Under the pieces are notes generated by a model, which ran no database searches, was not told the DNA's origin, and saw only the letters and a program-made list of their open reading frames with translations. Below are positions 36,754 through 37,959 of a stretch of DNA of 37,959 bases, one piece after another. Position numbers and translations under genes: made by a program. The stretch lies in contig JAAYQK010000153.1 in the NCBI GenBank assembly GCA_012519325.1, positions 1 through 37,959 of the forward strand, written 5' to 3'. The first letter of the stretch is position 1; each line of letters begins with the position of its first letter. Source of the DNA: Gracilibacteraceae bacterium. Lineage in GTDB: Bacteria; Bacillota; Clostridia; Lutisporales; Lutisporaceae.

Positions 36754-37719
36754 CTATTCATATAAGTCATCAAAAAGTTCTGAAGGTTCGGGATATGGGC
36801 TGTTTCTGGCATACTCTACCGATTCATCTATCATTCTTTCAACTTTCTTTCTTACATCTTCCATTTCTTTCTTAGTCATTAGGGATTCTTTTACTGCCTT
36901 TTTTTCGAATTTCTTTATCGGATCTGTTTCCTCGAATATTTTCTGTACCTCTTCCTTTGTTCTGTATAGCTCCGGATCCCCCACAAAGTGTCCTTTGATT
37001 CTATACGTCTTTGCTTCTATTAATGTAGGGCCTCCGCCCCGTCTTGCCCTCTCAACGGCAAGCTTCACAGCATTATATACTTCAAATACATCGTTACCAT
37101 CGACAATCACTCCCGGCATTCCATATCCTGCCGCTCTGTCGGAAATATTTTCAACCGAGGTTGTCGTTCTATAGGGCGTTGTAGATGCCCAGCAATTCAT
37201 CTCACAAACAAAAAGCACCGGAAGCTTCCATATTGCCGCCATGTTTGCCGCTTCATGAAATGTCCCTCTGTTTGAGGCTCCGTCTCCGAAGAACACTACT
37301 GAAACATTGTCTCTTTTCTGCATTTTGCATGCAAGAGCAGCACCTACGGCAAGATTGTATCCTCCGCCGACAACGCCGTTTGCACCAAGCATCCCGACAC
37401 TAAAATCCGCAATATGCATAGAGCCGCCTTTACCTTTACAAAATCCGGTTTTCTTTCCGAGAATTTCTGCCATAGCCCTATTAATATCTGCTCCCTTGGC
37501 AATGGTATGTCCATGCCCGCGATGTGTACTTTCTATATAGTCCTCCTTTCTGAGGTTTGCGCATACACCTGTTGCTATTGCTTCTTCTCCAATATACAAA
37601 TGCACGAATCCGGGTATTTCCCCCGCAATGAACATTTTTTCTACTCTTTCTTCAAAAAATCTAATTTTCAGCATCGTCTCATAAAAGCCTGCAATAGTAT
37701 TTTTATTAAGTGCTTCCAA
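36754..37719 (-). CDS. acoA: acetoin/2-oxo acid dehydrogenase E1 component, alpha subunit
   Basis: This is the thiamine-diphosphate-binding E1 subunit, 321 residues from a TTG at 37719 placed 5 bases after AGGAGGTG. The IPGFVHLYIGEEA stretch near residue 34, STHRGHGHTIAKG near residue 64 and KGKGGSMHIAD near residue 94 match B. subtilis AcoA closely. The diphosphate/Mg motif is GDGASNRGTFHEA near residue 145. Its far end reads CEMNCWA instead of the usual ENNxYx: the Mg-binding Asn is kept, but the preceding Asn is Met and the Tyr is Trp. It is the first gene of the operon behind a sigma-54 promoter. PDH or another 2-oxo acid dehydrogenase is the alternative. Confidence 0.93.
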   Translation of the reverse strand: MEALNKNTIAGFYETMLKIRFFEERVEKMFIAGEIPGFVHLYIGEEAIATGVCANLRKEDYIESTHRGHGHTIAKGADINRAMAEILGKKTGFCKGKGGSMHIADFSVGMLGANGVVGGGYNLAVGAALACKMQKRDNVSVVFFGDGASNRGTFHEAANMAAIWKLPVLFVCEMNCWASTTPYRTTTSVENISDRAAGYGMPGVIVDGNDVFEVYNAVKLAVERARRGGGPTLIEAKTYRIKGHFVGDPELYRTKEEVQKIFEETDPIKKFEKKAVKESLMTKKEMEDVRKKVERMIDESVEYARNSPYPEPSELFDDLYE

Positions 37720-37762
37720 ATTGTCACCTCCTCAAAGATCAAAAATCTCCGATACTTATCCC

Positions 37763-37778
37763 AGCAAATTCCATGCCA
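37763..37778 (-). promoter_or_regulatory. sigma-54 (-24/-12) promoter of the aco-TRAP operon
   Basis: The minus strand reads TGGCATGGAATTTGCT, matching TGGCAC-R-N4-TTGCW at all but one base with exact GG-to-GC spacing. It lies about 45 bases before the acoA start, with transcription expected near 37752. B. subtilis acoABCL is likewise sigma-54 dependent, activated by AcoR. No activator gene is visible; it may lie just beyond the right edge. Confidence 0.85.
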
Positions 37779-37868
37779 ATCAGATAGTGCTCTTATTATC
37801 TGTTTGGTAATATGTCCATAATCTGAGGATTCGACATTTTGGAAAAATATAAAACAAAAAATAAATAA

Positions 37869-37919
37869 TAAAAAAACTGCTCAAAATTTAAACATTATAT
37901 TGCTAAAATTTTGAGCAGT
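37869..37919 (-). terminator. terminator of a gene upstream of the aco operon
   Basis: Long arms ACTGCTCAAAATTT / AAATTTTGAGCAGT (37876-37919) are followed by TTTTTTT on the minus strand. It implies a minus-strand gene ending just past the right edge of the window. Confidence 0.8.
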
Positions 37920-37959
37920 GCTAATATTTTTAACACAAGTACCTTGTATGCAATTAATA

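Overview
The window is a moderately AT-rich piece of an anaerobic, amino-acid-fermenting Clostridia genome. Three things point there: a complete selenium-dependent glycine reductase operon under a glycine riboswitch, a CggR-controlled glycolytic operon, and Gram-positive lipoproteins with strong GGAGG ribosome binding sites. I cannot name the species. Every gene I can support lies on the minus strand, so transcription runs from high to low coordinates.

Right end (about 37.9-29.1 kb): a sigma-54 (-24/-12) promoter drives acoA and acoB (E1 of a 2-oxo acid/acetoin dehydrogenase). A TRAP transporter (dctP, dctQ, dctM), a soluble chemoreceptor, the E2 gene and lipoamide dehydrogenase follow. Enzyme, uptake and sensing genes are therefore interleaved in one apparent operon. 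The sigma-54 gene itself (rpoN) lies about 30 kb away in the same window. Next come two housekeeping-type stretches (29.0-21.2 kb): a DegV protein with a HAD phosphatase, a secreted EEP-family phosphodiesterase, a 5'-nucleotidase with a LysM domain, an orphan CheX, TrmL, a second DegV and a DUF362 ferredoxin-like protein.

Middle (21.2-13.1 kb): a near-perfect sigma-A promoter, a tandem glycine riboswitch with terminator, then grdX-trxB-trxA-grdE-grdA-grdB-grdC-grdD. grdA and grdB each contain an in-frame UGA read as selenocysteine; an ordinary ORF caller breaks both genes there. grdX appears to start with CTG. A hairpin between grdB and grdC may lower expression of the last two genes. Together these genes reduce glycine to acetyl phosphate and ammonia with electrons from thioredoxin.

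Left part: a BMP-type nucleoside ABC transporter (13.0-8.2 kb) whose ATPase gene carries an in-frame TAA. Then come rpoN (8.1-6.7 kb) and the glycolytic operon cggR-gap-pgk-tpiA-eno (6.5-1.0 kb) with a recognisable CggR operator and no phosphoglycerate mutase gene between tpiA and eno. The last kilobase holds the eno terminator, a small coding-like remnant, AT-rich sequence with nothing I recognise, and the 5' part of a HutP-family gene running off the left edge.
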